The notes under the pieces: model-generated | The model's database searches: none | The model's input: the letters and a program-made list of their open reading frames with translations, nothing else | Told to the model about the DNA's origin: nothing | Origin: Micromonospora pisi | Lineage (GTDB): Bacteria > Actinomycetota > Actinomycetes > Mycobacteriales > Micromonosporaceae | DNA: 64,000 nt | NCBI RefSeq assembly: GCF_003633685.1 | Contig: NZ_RBKT01000001.1 | Location: 1,240,001-1,304,000 of the forward strand | Direction: 5' to 3' | Made by a program: the position numbers and the translations under genes | Shown here: positions 26,039-35,044 of the stretch, piece by piece | How positions within the stretch are numbered: position 1 is the first letter of the stretch | How the letters are laid out: each line of letters opens with the position of its first letter

Positions 26039-26184
26039 GACCCGTCCAACGATCGTGTCAGGTCAATAGTGGGCCCGGCAACAAGCATCACCCGTACGAC
26101 GTGCCAAACCTGAAGATGGTTCACTACCCGGCTGGAGACCTTCGCGATCCCGTCCGTCGGCCCGCGCCGGTCAGCCGGCCCCGG

Positions 26185-26769
26185 TCATCCGGCGTCGGTC
26201 GGCCCGATCGCCGCGCGTAGCGCCCGTAACGCATAGTGTGCACGCGACTTGACCGTGCCCTCCGGAATGCCGAGCCGGGCGGCGGCCTCGTCGGTGGAGC
26301 GACCCAGGAAGTACAGCTCGACCAGCACGGCCCGGTGCGCCGGGGTCAGCTTGGGCAGGGCACGCCGGACGGTCTGCACCGCCACCACACCCTCCGTGGC
26401 GTCGGTGCTCTCCGCCAGCTGTGTCATGTCGGTCACACCTACCTCGGTCGGCCGGGCCTGCCGTGCCCGCGCCGCGTCGATCGCGATCCGCCGGGCCACG
26501 GTGAACAGCCACCGACGCAACGCCTCGGCCTCGGTCGGCAGCCGGTCCAGGTGACGCCACGCCTGCAGCATCGTGTCCTGCAACAGGTCCTCGGCCAGGT
26601 ACCGCTCGCCCCAGGTCAGACGTAACAGGAAACGGTAGAGCGGTTCCGCGTGGTCCGCGTGCAGCGCCTGCATCCGAGCGGTGGCCGCCGAGACGTCGGC
26701 CGACCACGCGTTATCGGCACCGGCCAGAGTGGGCTGCTGCACCATGCCCACGCTAGGCACCAAGAGCAT
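26185..26769 (-). CDS. ECF RNA polymerase sigma factor
   Basis: A 194-aa ECF sigma factor. Region 2 is clear (LYRFLLRLTWGERYLAEDLL, then LRRWLFTVARRIAIDAAR), and region 4 has LTPAHRAVLVELYFLGRSTD followed by the helix-turn-helix AARLGIPEGTVKSR. I chose ATG at 26767-26769 because GGAGG sits six bases upstream. An upstream ATG at 26883 would add a Cys-containing stretch with no match to the family. The anti-sigma gene follows 146 bases downstream. Its place between the AAA+ gene and the 704-aa gene suggests that it controls this locus, though I could not identify its promoters. Confidence 0.88.
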   Translation of the reverse strand: MLLVPSVGMVQQPTLAGADNAWSADVSAATARMQALHADHAEPLYRFLLRLTWGERYLAEDLLQDTMLQAWRHLDRLPTEAEALRRWLFTVARRIAIDAARARQARPTEVGVTDMTQLAESTDATEGVVAVQTVRRALPKLTPAHRAVLVELYFLGRSTDEAAARLGIPEGTVKSRAHYALRALRAAIGPTDAG

Positions 26770-26932
26770 CGAACGCCTCCACCCGACTACTTCATGTTCC
26801 TCGTCGACGCGCATGTGCGCACGGCGCCGTGCGTCACACACCGACGGTTCGCTGAAGCATACGGTCGTGACGGGTCCAATCAAGCAATCAGAAAAGACAA
26901 GTTCTGGTATACCGCGTGGCCGTTACGGAACC

Positions 26933-29900
26933 TCAGGTCGCCGCGGTCACCGCCGGTGAAACATCCTCCACTAAAAGTGTCCGCAACTGATCGACGTTCG
27001 GTGCGCTCAGCGTCCGCAGCCGGCCCGCCTGACGTGTGATTGAGTCCTCCAACAGTTGACGGGCGTAGCGCCCATTGCCAAAGGCCCGCCCTTTTGGTAC
27101 GCCCTCGAAATGCTCACGCAGCGCAATCAACGTCCCACCTGGACACTCGTATCCGCTCGCCGAGGCGAGCCCCTGGAAAATCGCGACGAGTTCGTCGGGG
27201 CTGTAGTTCGAGAAGTGGATGCGACGGGAGAAGCGGGAGGCCAGGCCGGCGTTGGCGGCCAGGAACGTTTCGATCTCCTGCTCGTACCCGGCGGCGATCA
27301 CGACCACCTCGTCCCGGTGGTCCTCCATCAGCTTGACCAGGGTGTCGATCGCCTCCCGACCGAAGTCCTGCCGGGCGTCCGGCGGGGCCAGGGTGTACGC
27401 CTCGTCGATGAACAGCACCCCGCCCCGGGCCCGCTCGAACGCCTCCCGGGTGCGTTGGGCGGTGTGACCGATGTACTCCCCGACCAGGTCCGCCCGGGCC
27501 ACCTCGACCAACTGTCCGCCGGCGAGTACGCCGAGCGCGGTCAGCAACTGCCCGTACAGCCGGGCGACGGTGGTCTTACCCGTACCGGGCGGCCCGGAGA
27601 AAACCAGGTGCCGGGAGATGGACGGAGCCGGGAGTCCGGCCCGTACCCGGGTACGGATCGTCGCCAGCAGATCGATCATGTCGGCCACCTCGCGCTTCAC
27701 CCCACCCAGCCCGATCATGCCGTGCAGCCGGCCGAGCAACTGGTCGACCTCGTCGACCCGGGCCTCGCCGGCGCGTACGCCGCTCGCCGCCGGGGCACCG
27801 AGGTCCTGGGGCAGCAACTGGGCCAACTCCACCCCGTCCGACGAGGTCGCCTGCGAGAGCCGGAACGCCTGCCGCCCGATCATCTCCTCGAACACCTTCC
27901 GGGCGACCCGGGCGTTGCCGAAATTGGCGTCCCGGGCCATCCCGTCGAACAGCCGGGTCAACGCCAACCGGGTGTCGTACTCCAGCGAGTAGTGGTGCGT
28001 GCTGCACATCCGCTCGACGATGGTGACCAGTTCCTCGGTGGCGTAGCTCTCGAACTCCACGGTCTTGGAGAACCGGGAGGCGAGACCAGGGTTGGAGTCC
28101 AGGAACGCGCGCATCTGCACCGAATACCCGGCGACGATCACCACGATTTCGTCCCGGTGGTCCTCCATCAGCTTGACCAGGGTGTCGATCGCCTCCCGGC
28201 CGAAGTCGTGCCCGCCGCCACCACTGTCCACCGGGGACAGGGCGTACGCCTCGTCGACGAAGAGCACCCCGCCCCGGGCCTCGTTGAACTTCTCGGTGGT
28301 CTTCACCGCCGTACCACCGATGTGCTCGGCGACCAGATCGGCCCGGGCCACCTCGACCAACTGGCCGGTCCCCAGTACGCCGAGCGCGGCGAGGATGCGC
28401 CCGTACAGCCGGGCCACGGTGGTCTTGCCCGTACCCGGGGCGCCGGCGAACACCATGTGCCGGGACATCGGCGGCGCGGGCAGGCCGGCCGCGGCCCGAC
28501 GCTGGCTGACCCGGTGCAGGCCGACGAGCGTCGCCACCTCGTGCTTGACTCCGGCGAGCCCGACCAGCGCGTCGAGTTCGGCCAGGAGCGGGGTGGCGAG
28601 GTCGGAGGGTCCGTCGCCCGGTGGCCTGCCTCCGGCGGGCACCATCACCCCGAACGGCTGGGCCAAATCCCCCGTGAACGGGGCACCGCCGCCACCGTGG
28701 GCAGCGGGACCCGCTGGGCTGGTGCCGACCGCCTGGTTGCTGCCCTTGGTGGAGGGACGGAACGGGCCGCCACCGTTGCCGGCCATCGTGGTCGCCTCCA
28801 CCTGGACCGGCTCGACCGTCTCCCGGAGCAGACCCTCCCCCACGTTCTCGAACAGTTCGCAGCCGTCCACCCGCCCCGACGAGCCGGCGGCGAACCGCAC
28901 GCCCGGCCCGCCGCTGCCATGCACCCGGGTACGCAGCAGCGTCAGGTTCGCCTCCCGCTGCACCAGGATGCCGACCGTCCGGGCACCGCCGAGGTCGGAT
29001 CCGCTGACCGTCGCCGTACCGCCGACGTTGAGGAGCAGGCCCACGCCACCGCCTTGCACGGTGGACTGGTCGAGCGTCAGGGTCGCGCCGGTCTCGACCA
29101 GGAGCCCCCCGGCCGCGCATCGCTCGATCCGCGCCTGCCGGACGGTCGGCCGGGCCTCGTCGAGCAGCCGTACCCCGTATTCGAGGGCGTCCTCGATGAC
29201 GCAGTCCTCGATCAGCGGCGCGGCCGAGCCACCGACGACCACTCCGCTCGGCCCGCCGTGCACCGTCACTCCGCGTACCGTGCCGGTCGCCTCTGCCTGG
29301 AACAGCAGCGCCCCGGCAGGTCCGGCGGTCACCCGGCCGCCCTCGATGGTCGGCGCGGCCGAGCCGGTGACGGCGACCGCGGCCGCCTCGGTACCGTCGA
29401 TCTCACCGTCGGCGAACACCCCGGTGGACTGGTCGAGCACGAGCAGCCCGTGCCCCGCCGCCCCGTGGACACGACAACCGCGTAACACCGGACTGGCGGT
29501 GCCGGAGAGCACCACCGCGTGCCCTCCGACGGTCCGGATCTCACACTCCTCCAGCGTCGGTTGTCCACCGGTGACGACCACCCCGGACCCGGGCAGGTCG
29601 TGCAACTGGCTGCGGACGACCCGGATCGCGCCGTCCTCCTCCACCGCCACGGCGGGACCGTCGACGGCGCTGATGTCGCACTCCTCGACGGTGCCCCGCC
29701 CGCCCCGGGTGGACAGCACACCGGTCCCCCGGATGTCGGTGAAGGTGCAGCCGCGCAGGACCGGGTCGGCCCCGCCGACAATCACCGCGCCGGCGCTGCC
29801 CGCGTCCCGGACGGTGGTGCCGCTGACCGTGCCGGCCGCGTCCCGTTCGAACAGGAAACCGGCGCCGTCCGGGTTGCTGACCTGGCAGTCACGCATCTCC

Positions 29901-30268
29901 ACCCGTCCACCGGGCACGTGCACCGCGACGATCCCGTGCCCGGTGACCGTGCACTCGGTCGCGTGCAACGTGCCCCGCCCGACCTGCATCGCAGGCAGGT
30001 TGGCGCCGCCGCCCCGCACGGTCAGCCCGCGCAGCGTGACGCTTCCCCCGGCGACGAAGACGGCCACGCCGTCCCCACCGTCGATGGTGACCGTGCCCGG
30101 CCCGTCCTCGGCCACCACCGTCACGTTCCCGGCCATCCGCAACTGCTCCGCGTACGTCCCCGGCTGCACGATGACCGTGGCGCCGGGAGCGGCGGCTGCC
30201 AACGCCGCGGTGATGGTCGGCAGGCACCCCGGTTCGGTCTGGGACACCGACAGCATGCTGTTGATCAC
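26933..30268 (-). CDS. Parallel beta-helix fused to tandem EccA-like AAA+ ATPase domains
   Basis: A 1,111-aa protein. The first half (about 1-510) is a right-handed beta-helix with CASH/NosD-like repeats, starting AAPGATVIVQPGTYAEQ and continuing with many xGxxVxxC-type rungs. After a Gly/Pro linker come two CbxX/CfqX-type AAA+ domains: Walker A GAPGTGKTT about 606-614 and Walker B VLFVDEAYAL about 665; Walker A GPPGTGKTT about 889 and Walker B VLFIDEAYTL about 949. This AAA+ family includes EccA of ESX/type VII secretion, where a TPR domain sits in front of one ATPase domain. Here a beta-helix replaces it and the ATPase is doubled. GTG at 30266-30268 overlaps the previous stop by four bases (GTGA), so the two genes are coupled. 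Confidence 0.88.
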   Translation of the reverse strand: MINSMLSVSQTEPGCLPTITAALAAAAPGATVIVQPGTYAEQLRMAGNVTVVAEDGPGTVTIDGGDGVAVFVAGGSVTLRGLTVRGGGANLPAMQVGRGTLHATECTVTGHGIVAVHVPGGRVEMRDCQVSNPDGAGFLFERDAAGTVSGTTVRDAGSAGAVIVGGADPVLRGCTFTDIRGTGVLSTRGGRGTVEECDISAVDGPAVAVEEDGAIRVVRSQLHDLPGSGVVVTGGQPTLEECEIRTVGGHAVVLSGTASPVLRGCRVHGAAGHGLLVLDQSTGVFADGEIDGTEAAAVAVTGSAAPTIEGGRVTAGPAGALLFQAEATGTVRGVTVHGGPSGVVVGGSAAPLIEDCVIEDALEYGVRLLDEARPTVRQARIERCAAGGLLVETGATLTLDQSTVQGGGVGLLLNVGGTATVSGSDLGGARTVGILVQREANLTLLRTRVHGSGGPGVRFAAGSSGRVDGCELFENVGEGLLRETVEPVQVEATTMAGNGGGPFRPSTKGSNQAVGTSPAGPAAHGGGGAPFTGDLAQPFGVMVPAGGRPPGDGPSDLATPLLAELDALVGLAGVKHEVATLVGLHRVSQRRAAAGLPAPPMSRHMVFAGAPGTGKTTVARLYGRILAALGVLGTGQLVEVARADLVAEHIGGTAVKTTEKFNEARGGVLFVDEAYALSPVDSGGGGHDFGREAIDTLVKLMEDHRDEIVVIVAGYSVQMRAFLDSNPGLASRFSKTVEFESYATEELVTIVERMCSTHHYSLEYDTRLALTRLFDGMARDANFGNARVARKVFEEMIGRQAFRLSQATSSDGVELAQLLPQDLGAPAASGVRAGEARVDEVDQLLGRLHGMIGLGGVKREVADMIDLLATIRTRVRAGLPAPSISRHLVFSGPPGTGKTTVARLYGQLLTALGVLAGGQLVEVARADLVGEYIGHTAQRTREAFERARGGVLFIDEAYTLAPPDARQDFGREAIDTLVKLMEDHRDEVVVIAAGYEQEIETFLAANAGLASRFSRRIHFSNYSPDELVAIFQGLASASGYECPGGTLIALREHFEGVPKGRAFGNGRYARQLLEDSITRQAGRLRTLSAPNVDQLRTLLVEDVSPAVTAAT

Positions 30269-33216
30269 GCTCGTCCACCCTCGTTCACTGCCACAGCACC
30301 GGCGACCGCCGGCAACGGGAAAGGCCGGCCCACGTCGTCCAGACCGGGTGCGAAGGCCAACGGTACGGAGGGGTCCGCACCGCCGGCCGAGGTCGCGCCC
30401 CGGTCAGCCGCCCGCAGTTGGGACAGGATCCGCTCGGCGCTGTCCCGCCCACCCCGGTACGAGGCGGCGAGGTCACGCAGCAGGACGCGTACCGTCTGGT
30501 CCGTCGTCTGCTCGTCCACGGCGAGCACCTGGAAACGACTACCCGGTGGGAAGATCGCCGACGACCGGGGCGCGCCGTCCAGGCTGTCCAGCCGGTGCGC
30601 GCTGACCGACCAGATAGCGAACTGGACGTGGGCTCCGTCGACCGGCTCGGCGGCCAGGTCGACGTCCACGAAGGCGGGCTCGATCAGGACGTCACCGGCC
30701 CGGTATCCGTCGACCAGGCGCGGGTCGGCGGGGCCGGCCCGGAAGACCGGCCCCAGCACCGACGGCAGCCGACGCAGCCCGTAGACGGCGCAGCGGGCCA
30801 CCACCGAGGCCCGGTCCACCTCGGGGGCGGGGCCACCACCGCGCAGAACCTGGTTCACCAGCTCACGTTCACCGTCGCAGTACGCCCGGATCGCGACCAG
30901 CCCCGCTGTCAGCTCGGTGAACGCTCCGGCCGCGGCGCGCAGTCCGGGTGACTGCGCCAGGGTGCGGGCGACCACCCGGGCGTGTGCGTCGTACCGGCCG
31001 CTCAGCGCGTTCCGTAGCCCCGCGCGGTCCGCGACCGCCCGCTCGATGTCGCTCTCGGCGAGCCAGCGGGGTGCCGGACCGGGTGGCAGGACCGGCTGTG
31101 GCGCCCGGACCGGGCCGGGCGTGCCGGTGGCCGCGGCGGCCGACTGGTCCGCACCGGCCGGGGCGGCGGGCTCGGGAAGCGGTGGCACCGCCGGCAGCGC
31201 GGGCACACCGGCGACCGCTGCGGCCTGCGCGGACAGCGTCGGACGCCACCCTGAGGTGGCGAACGGAATCTCCTCGTCCCGGTCCTGCGCCCCGACGGCG
31301 GACGCCATCACCGTGCCAGCACCGCCGACCGTGGCATCGCCCGTGCCGCCGACCGGACCGGCCGGGGAGGTGGGAGCGTCGGGCAGGACAGCCTCGACCG
31401 GGGACAGCTGCCAACCGGTCAGATCCTCGACCGCCCCCGGTACGGCGACGCCCTGGTCGCTGACCCGCGCGCCGGTGCCGGTGCCCGACGCGAGCGGGGC
31501 GGTGGTCGGGTGGCCGGTGCCGGGCGGAGGGACGAACAACGCCGGCAGCGGCGGCACAACGATCCGGGCCAACCGCGACAGCGCCGCCCAGCGTCCCGGT
31601 GAGAGCAGGACGGAGAACTGGGGATCGAGCGGGACGGGCGACAGCTCCGCTTCCGCCCGGTCCACCGGGGCCTGCTGACCGACCGTGGGCGGCTCGGGGG
31701 CCGCCGGTGGGACCGGTCTGGTACCGGGACGGCCAACCCGGTGGCCGCGTACGGACGGCAGTGCCGGGAGCACCCGGCCGAGGAGCCGGACCCGGCGCGT
31801 TCCCCGTGCCGCGCCCTGCTGGCGAGGGGTCCAGCGCCGGAACGTACCGGGGGTCCGGAGCAGCCCGGTGGCGGTGCGGGTCACCTCCCCGTCGGCCGCG
31901 TACACCGGCACCTTCAGCGTGTCGGCGAGACCGCCGAAGAGCACATCGGCGGCGGCCCCCTGGACCGGTGCTCCGTGCACGACGAACACCACCGGCTGGC
32001 TCTCGTCCTCCCGGCAGGCGTGGATCAGTTTCGCCAGTGCGCGGGCCGAGACCAGCCGGCCCTCCACCCGGAAGCCGGTCACGTCCACCCGGATCTCGAC
32101 CACGAACCCGGCCAGCACCCGATCGCTGCCGACCGCCGGCTCGTCCAGGAACGACCAGCCCGCTGGCGTCCGTACGCCCGGCACCGCGACCGTTGGCCGC
32201 GCGGCGGGGACCGGCTGCCCGCGCGGCCGGACCCGCGCCGGATCCGGTGCCGGGCGGCTCGGCTGCCAGACGATGGGTGGGCGCTCCGCCGGCAGGTCGA
32301 CAAAACCGCCGCGCGGATGCGACGCCAGGTGCGGCCAGCGCGCCGCCGCCGGCCCACTCGGGGCGGCCGGGCGACTCGAAACGGCCGGGCGACTCGCGCG
32401 GGAGGCGGACGTGTCCAGCCGACCGGTGAGCGGCGCGGGTGACAGGGCCGGAGTCGACACGACCGGCGGCACGACCGGAGTCGGCGCGAGCGGAACCTCC
32501 ACCACCGGCGTCACCGCGACCGGTGCCTCCACCGCGACCGGCTCGATCGGCTCGATCGGCGCCGGCACCACCAGTGGCGGCATGACCAGTGACGGCATGA
32601 CCGGCGGGCGCGGCCGGACCGCGATCGGGGGCGGGGTCCGGGGCGGCGGCGGTAACGGGGGCAGTAACGGGGGTGCGATCGGTGACCGGGGTGGGGCTGC
32701 GGGCGGTGGCGGGGCCGGAACGGCGGGCGGTGACGGAACAGCGGTCGGTGACGGTGGCGAAACGGCGGGCGGGGGCGGCGGCCACAGGCGGTCGGGGCGG
32801 ACCTGGCCGTTCGTGGCGGACACCGCCCACGGCACGGTACGCAGCACAGCGCTCGCCGAGACGGAGAGCTCCTTCAGCGGAAACGTGACCTCCTGACCGA
32901 TCCACTCGGCCAGTTGTCGCATCTCGACCCCGAGTTCGACGGACCGGTCGTACCGCCCGAGCGGCACCAGCCGAATGCCGGCCGCGACACCCCCCAGGTG
33001 TTCGGTCAGGACCGCCGGCAGCAGCTCGAAGAGGTCCGGCCGGGCGGTGACCGACGGCGTACTCAACACCACCGTCGGTCCCGCCTCCGTGGGCAGGGCC
33101 GTCACCAGCGCCGACACCGGGGCAGCCGGATCCGCCTCCGTACGCAGAGCCAGCGCTTCACCGACGGATTCCACGATGAGGCCCGGGACCGACGGGTCGG
33201 TCCCTGTGGAGGACAT
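30265..33216 (-). CDS. Modular scaffold protein with degenerate ART-like C-terminus (983 aa)
   Basis: No named family is recognised. Visible parts: an alpha/beta domain (about 1-135); a long Pro-rich segment (about 136-340); a Rossmann-like unit (about 345-470) with the pattern ADTLKVPVYAADGEVTR and FRRWTP; a second disordered Pro/Ala/Gly region; and a C-terminal domain (about 780-950). That domain reads like an ADP-ribosyltransferase fold (VFRAG, later IWSVSAHRL, then IFPPGSRFQVLAVDE), but the E-x-E before the PPG turn is absent, suggesting an inactive enzyme or a binding module. It is related to the 704-aa protein at 23271-25385. ATG at 33214-33216 has CGAGG eight bases upstream. It lies 59 bases after lectin gene 2 and is coupled to the AAA+ gene. 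Confidence 0.72.
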   Translation of the reverse strand: MSSTGTDPSVPGLIVESVGEALALRTEADPAAPVSALVTALPTEAGPTVVLSTPSVTARPDLFELLPAVLTEHLGGVAAGIRLVPLGRYDRSVELGVEMRQLAEWIGQEVTFPLKELSVSASAVLRTVPWAVSATNGQVRPDRLWPPPPPAVSPPSPTAVPSPPAVPAPPPPAAPPRSPIAPPLLPPLPPPPRTPPPIAVRPRPPVMPSLVMPPLVVPAPIEPIEPVAVEAPVAVTPVVEVPLAPTPVVPPVVSTPALSPAPLTGRLDTSASRASRPAVSSRPAAPSGPAAARWPHLASHPRGGFVDLPAERPPIVWQPSRPAPDPARVRPRGQPVPAARPTVAVPGVRTPAGWSFLDEPAVGSDRVLAGFVVEIRVDVTGFRVEGRLVSARALAKLIHACREDESQPVVFVVHGAPVQGAAADVLFGGLADTLKVPVYAADGEVTRTATGLLRTPGTFRRWTPRQQGAARGTRRVRLLGRVLPALPSVRGHRVGRPGTRPVPPAAPEPPTVGQQAPVDRAEAELSPVPLDPQFSVLLSPGRWAALSRLARIVVPPLPALFVPPPGTGHPTTAPLASGTGTGARVSDQGVAVPGAVEDLTGWQLSPVEAVLPDAPTSPAGPVGGTGDATVGGAGTVMASAVGAQDRDEEIPFATSGWRPTLSAQAAAVAGVPALPAVPPLPEPAAPAGADQSAAAATGTPGPVRAPQPVLPPGPAPRWLAESDIERAVADRAGLRNALSGRYDAHARVVARTLAQSPGLRAAAGAFTELTAGLVAIRAYCDGERELVNQVLRGGGPAPEVDRASVVARCAVYGLRRLPSVLGPVFRAGPADPRLVDGYRAGDVLIEPAFVDVDLAAEPVDGAHVQFAIWSVSAHRLDSLDGAPRSSAIFPPGSRFQVLAVDEQTTDQTVRVLLRDLAASYRGGRDSAERILSQLRAADRGATSAGGADPSVPLAFAPGLDDVGRPFPLPAVAGAVAVNEGGRA

Positions 33217-33275
33217 CAGGTGAACCTCGTTCCCACTGTGCTGCGAAGCGCGCGTACCCGGGTGGACACCGATGG

Positions 33276-34958
33276 TCAGCTCGCCGTACCGGTGTGCCAG
33301 AGCCCGCGGCCCCCCAGCGAGATGGTGACGTTGCCGTCGGCCTGCAGCACCAGGATTGCCCCGTTGTTGCCGGCGGTGCCCGAACTCCAGAGGGTGGCGT
33401 TGCTCTGGGTGTAGAGCACCAGGTGACCGTCGGCCTGGAAGACCAGGTGGTGACCGCCCCTGCCCCCGGTACGGGTCTGCCAGACCAGCCGGCCCTGGTC
33501 GTAGAGGAGCACGTTGCCGTCCTTGGCCAGCACGAAGTTCAGCCGGTTGGTGGTCCACGCCTGACCGAGTTGCAGCACCGACGTGCCCTCCACCACCCGG
33601 GTCTGCCAGTCCGGCTTCGGCGGCGCGGCGGGCTTGGTCTGCGGGGGCCGGGCCGGCGAGGACGACCCGGTGGTCGGCTTGCCACCGGCGGCCGGTGGCG
33701 GAGCGGACGAGGTGTGCGGCGCGGACGGACCCGCTCCGGGACGCGGTGACGTACTCGGACCCGAGGTCGCGGTCGGCTTCGGCGTGCCGGCCGGCTTGCC
33801 GCCCAGCCGCACGTCCTGCTCGTAGTAGCCGACGTACCCGGTCACCAGACGGACGTAGTCACGCAGTTCGGCACTGTCCGGCACACCGCCGGCCCGTTGC
33901 ACCGCCTCCGGTCCACCCCGGAACGCGGCCAGCGCCATCGGGTACTGGTCCTTGCCCAGCGCGGCCACCTCGCCGAGCAGGGTGCACATCGTCCGGCCGA
34001 GAGCCGGGACGGCGACGCCCGGATCCCAGGGCGAGGTGGCGGCGGCCGACGGGGCGTACCGGGCCCAGAGCTGGGGGGTGAACTGGGCGATTCCCTGTGC
34101 CCGGTGCGGGCCGAGCAGGTTCGGGTTGAACCCGGAGGAGGCCATCAGTTGGGCCGCGACCCGGGCCGGCGAGAGCGCAGGGCAGGTACGGCCGGCCGCC
34201 AGTACGGCGGCGATGTACTCGTCCGGCACCGGCTTCGCCGGGGTTCCCTGGCCCGGTAGTGCGCTGCTCGGGCCGGTCGGCCCGGCCGGATCGGAGCCGC
34301 CGGTGGCCCGGCGGGCGTACCAGGTGGCGTAGGCGGAGACCCGGTTGACGTATCCCCGGGCCGGCCCCGGTATCCCCTTGGCCGAGGTCACCGCGGCGAT
34401 GCCGGAGTGGTAGGCGCCCAGCGCCAGCCGCCACGGGTCGCCACCGATGCCGGCCTGACGGACCTGACCCACCAGGTCGCAGGTGAGGTGGGCGAGGGCG
34501 GTGATGCTCGCCGCCGGGTCGGTACGCCGGGAGGACGCGCGCGGCTTCCACTTGTCCCACGCGGCGTCGGTCAGTCCGGCCAGCCCCGAGCCGCCGCTGT
34601 CTGACTTCCCGTTGAGGTCGAAGCCGGACGCGGCCATCAACTGTCCGGAGAGCCGGGCCGGGGTGAGGACCGGACACGAGTGCGCCGCCGCCGCGATCAG
34701 TTCCACCTGACCCGCCGGCACCGGACGGCCGGCGAGCTCGCTGTCCTCGGCGGTGGCGGTCCCGAATCCGGCACTGGCCGCGACCCCGGTCGCGGTGAGC
34801 AGGACAAGCAGAACGCCGACCGCGACCCAGCGCCGCAACGGGCTGTCCAGCCGGTCCAGGGCATGCTGGGGCAACTGCGTGATGTGGCGCAGACGTGCCG
34901 ACGCCGCGAGTCTGCCGCGAAGCCGTTGCATGGCACCACCACCGGGCATCGTGGCCAC
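33276..34958 (-). CDS. Membrane-anchored tandem pseudo-transglycosylase with bulb-type lectin
   Basis: A 560-aa paralog of the ricin-lectin protein at 20259-22091. It has one membrane span (about 44-65) and two SLT-like domains (about 88-215 and 256-380). In both, the catalytic Glu is replaced (MAASGFDL, MASSGFNP), while the rest of the fold is kept ([32 protein letters not shown]). After a Pro/Ser/Thr linker the C-terminus (about 450-560) is a bulb-type mannose-binding-like lectin with LAKDGNVLLY, FQADGHLVLY and LQADGNVTI approximating the three QxDxNxVxY motifs. GTG at 34956-34958 has GAGGGAG eight bases upstream. It lies between the acidic 377-aa gene and the 983-aa gene in one minus-strand array. 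Confidence 0.82.
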   Translation of the reverse strand: MATMPGGGAMQRLRGRLAASARLRHITQLPQHALDRLDSPLRRWVAVGVLLVLLTATGVAASAGFGTATAEDSELAGRPVPAGQVELIAAAAHSCPVLTPARLSGQLMAASGFDLNGKSDSGGSGLAGLTDAAWDKWKPRASSRRTDPAASITALAHLTCDLVGQVRQAGIGGDPWRLALGAYHSGIAAVTSAKGIPGPARGYVNRVSAYATWYARRATGGSDPAGPTGPSSALPGQGTPAKPVPDEYIAAVLAAGRTCPALSPARVAAQLMASSGFNPNLLGPHRAQGIAQFTPQLWARYAPSAAATSPWDPGVAVPALGRTMCTLLGEVAALGKDQYPMALAAFRGGPEAVQRAGGVPDSAELRDYVRLVTGYVGYYEQDVRLGGKPAGTPKPTATSGPSTSPRPGAGPSAPHTSSAPPPAAGGKPTTGSSSPARPPQTKPAAPPKPDWQTRVVEGTSVLQLGQAWTTNRLNFVLAKDGNVLLYDQGRLVWQTRTGGRGGHHLVFQADGHLVLYTQSNATLWSSGTAGNNGAILVLQADGNVTISLGGRGLWHTGTAS

Positions 34959-35044
34959 TTTCGATCTCCCTCAGCTGCCGGGTTCCGTTAGATGACGGCC
35001 GGCGGGCACGATCGGTTCAACGGATCTGTCGGGTGCTGGTGGAT

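Noticed and set aside
26770-26883. A longer start for the ECF sigma factor at ATG 26,883
   Set aside because: The added residues do not fit the family, while ATG 26,769 has a GGAGG site at ideal spacing.
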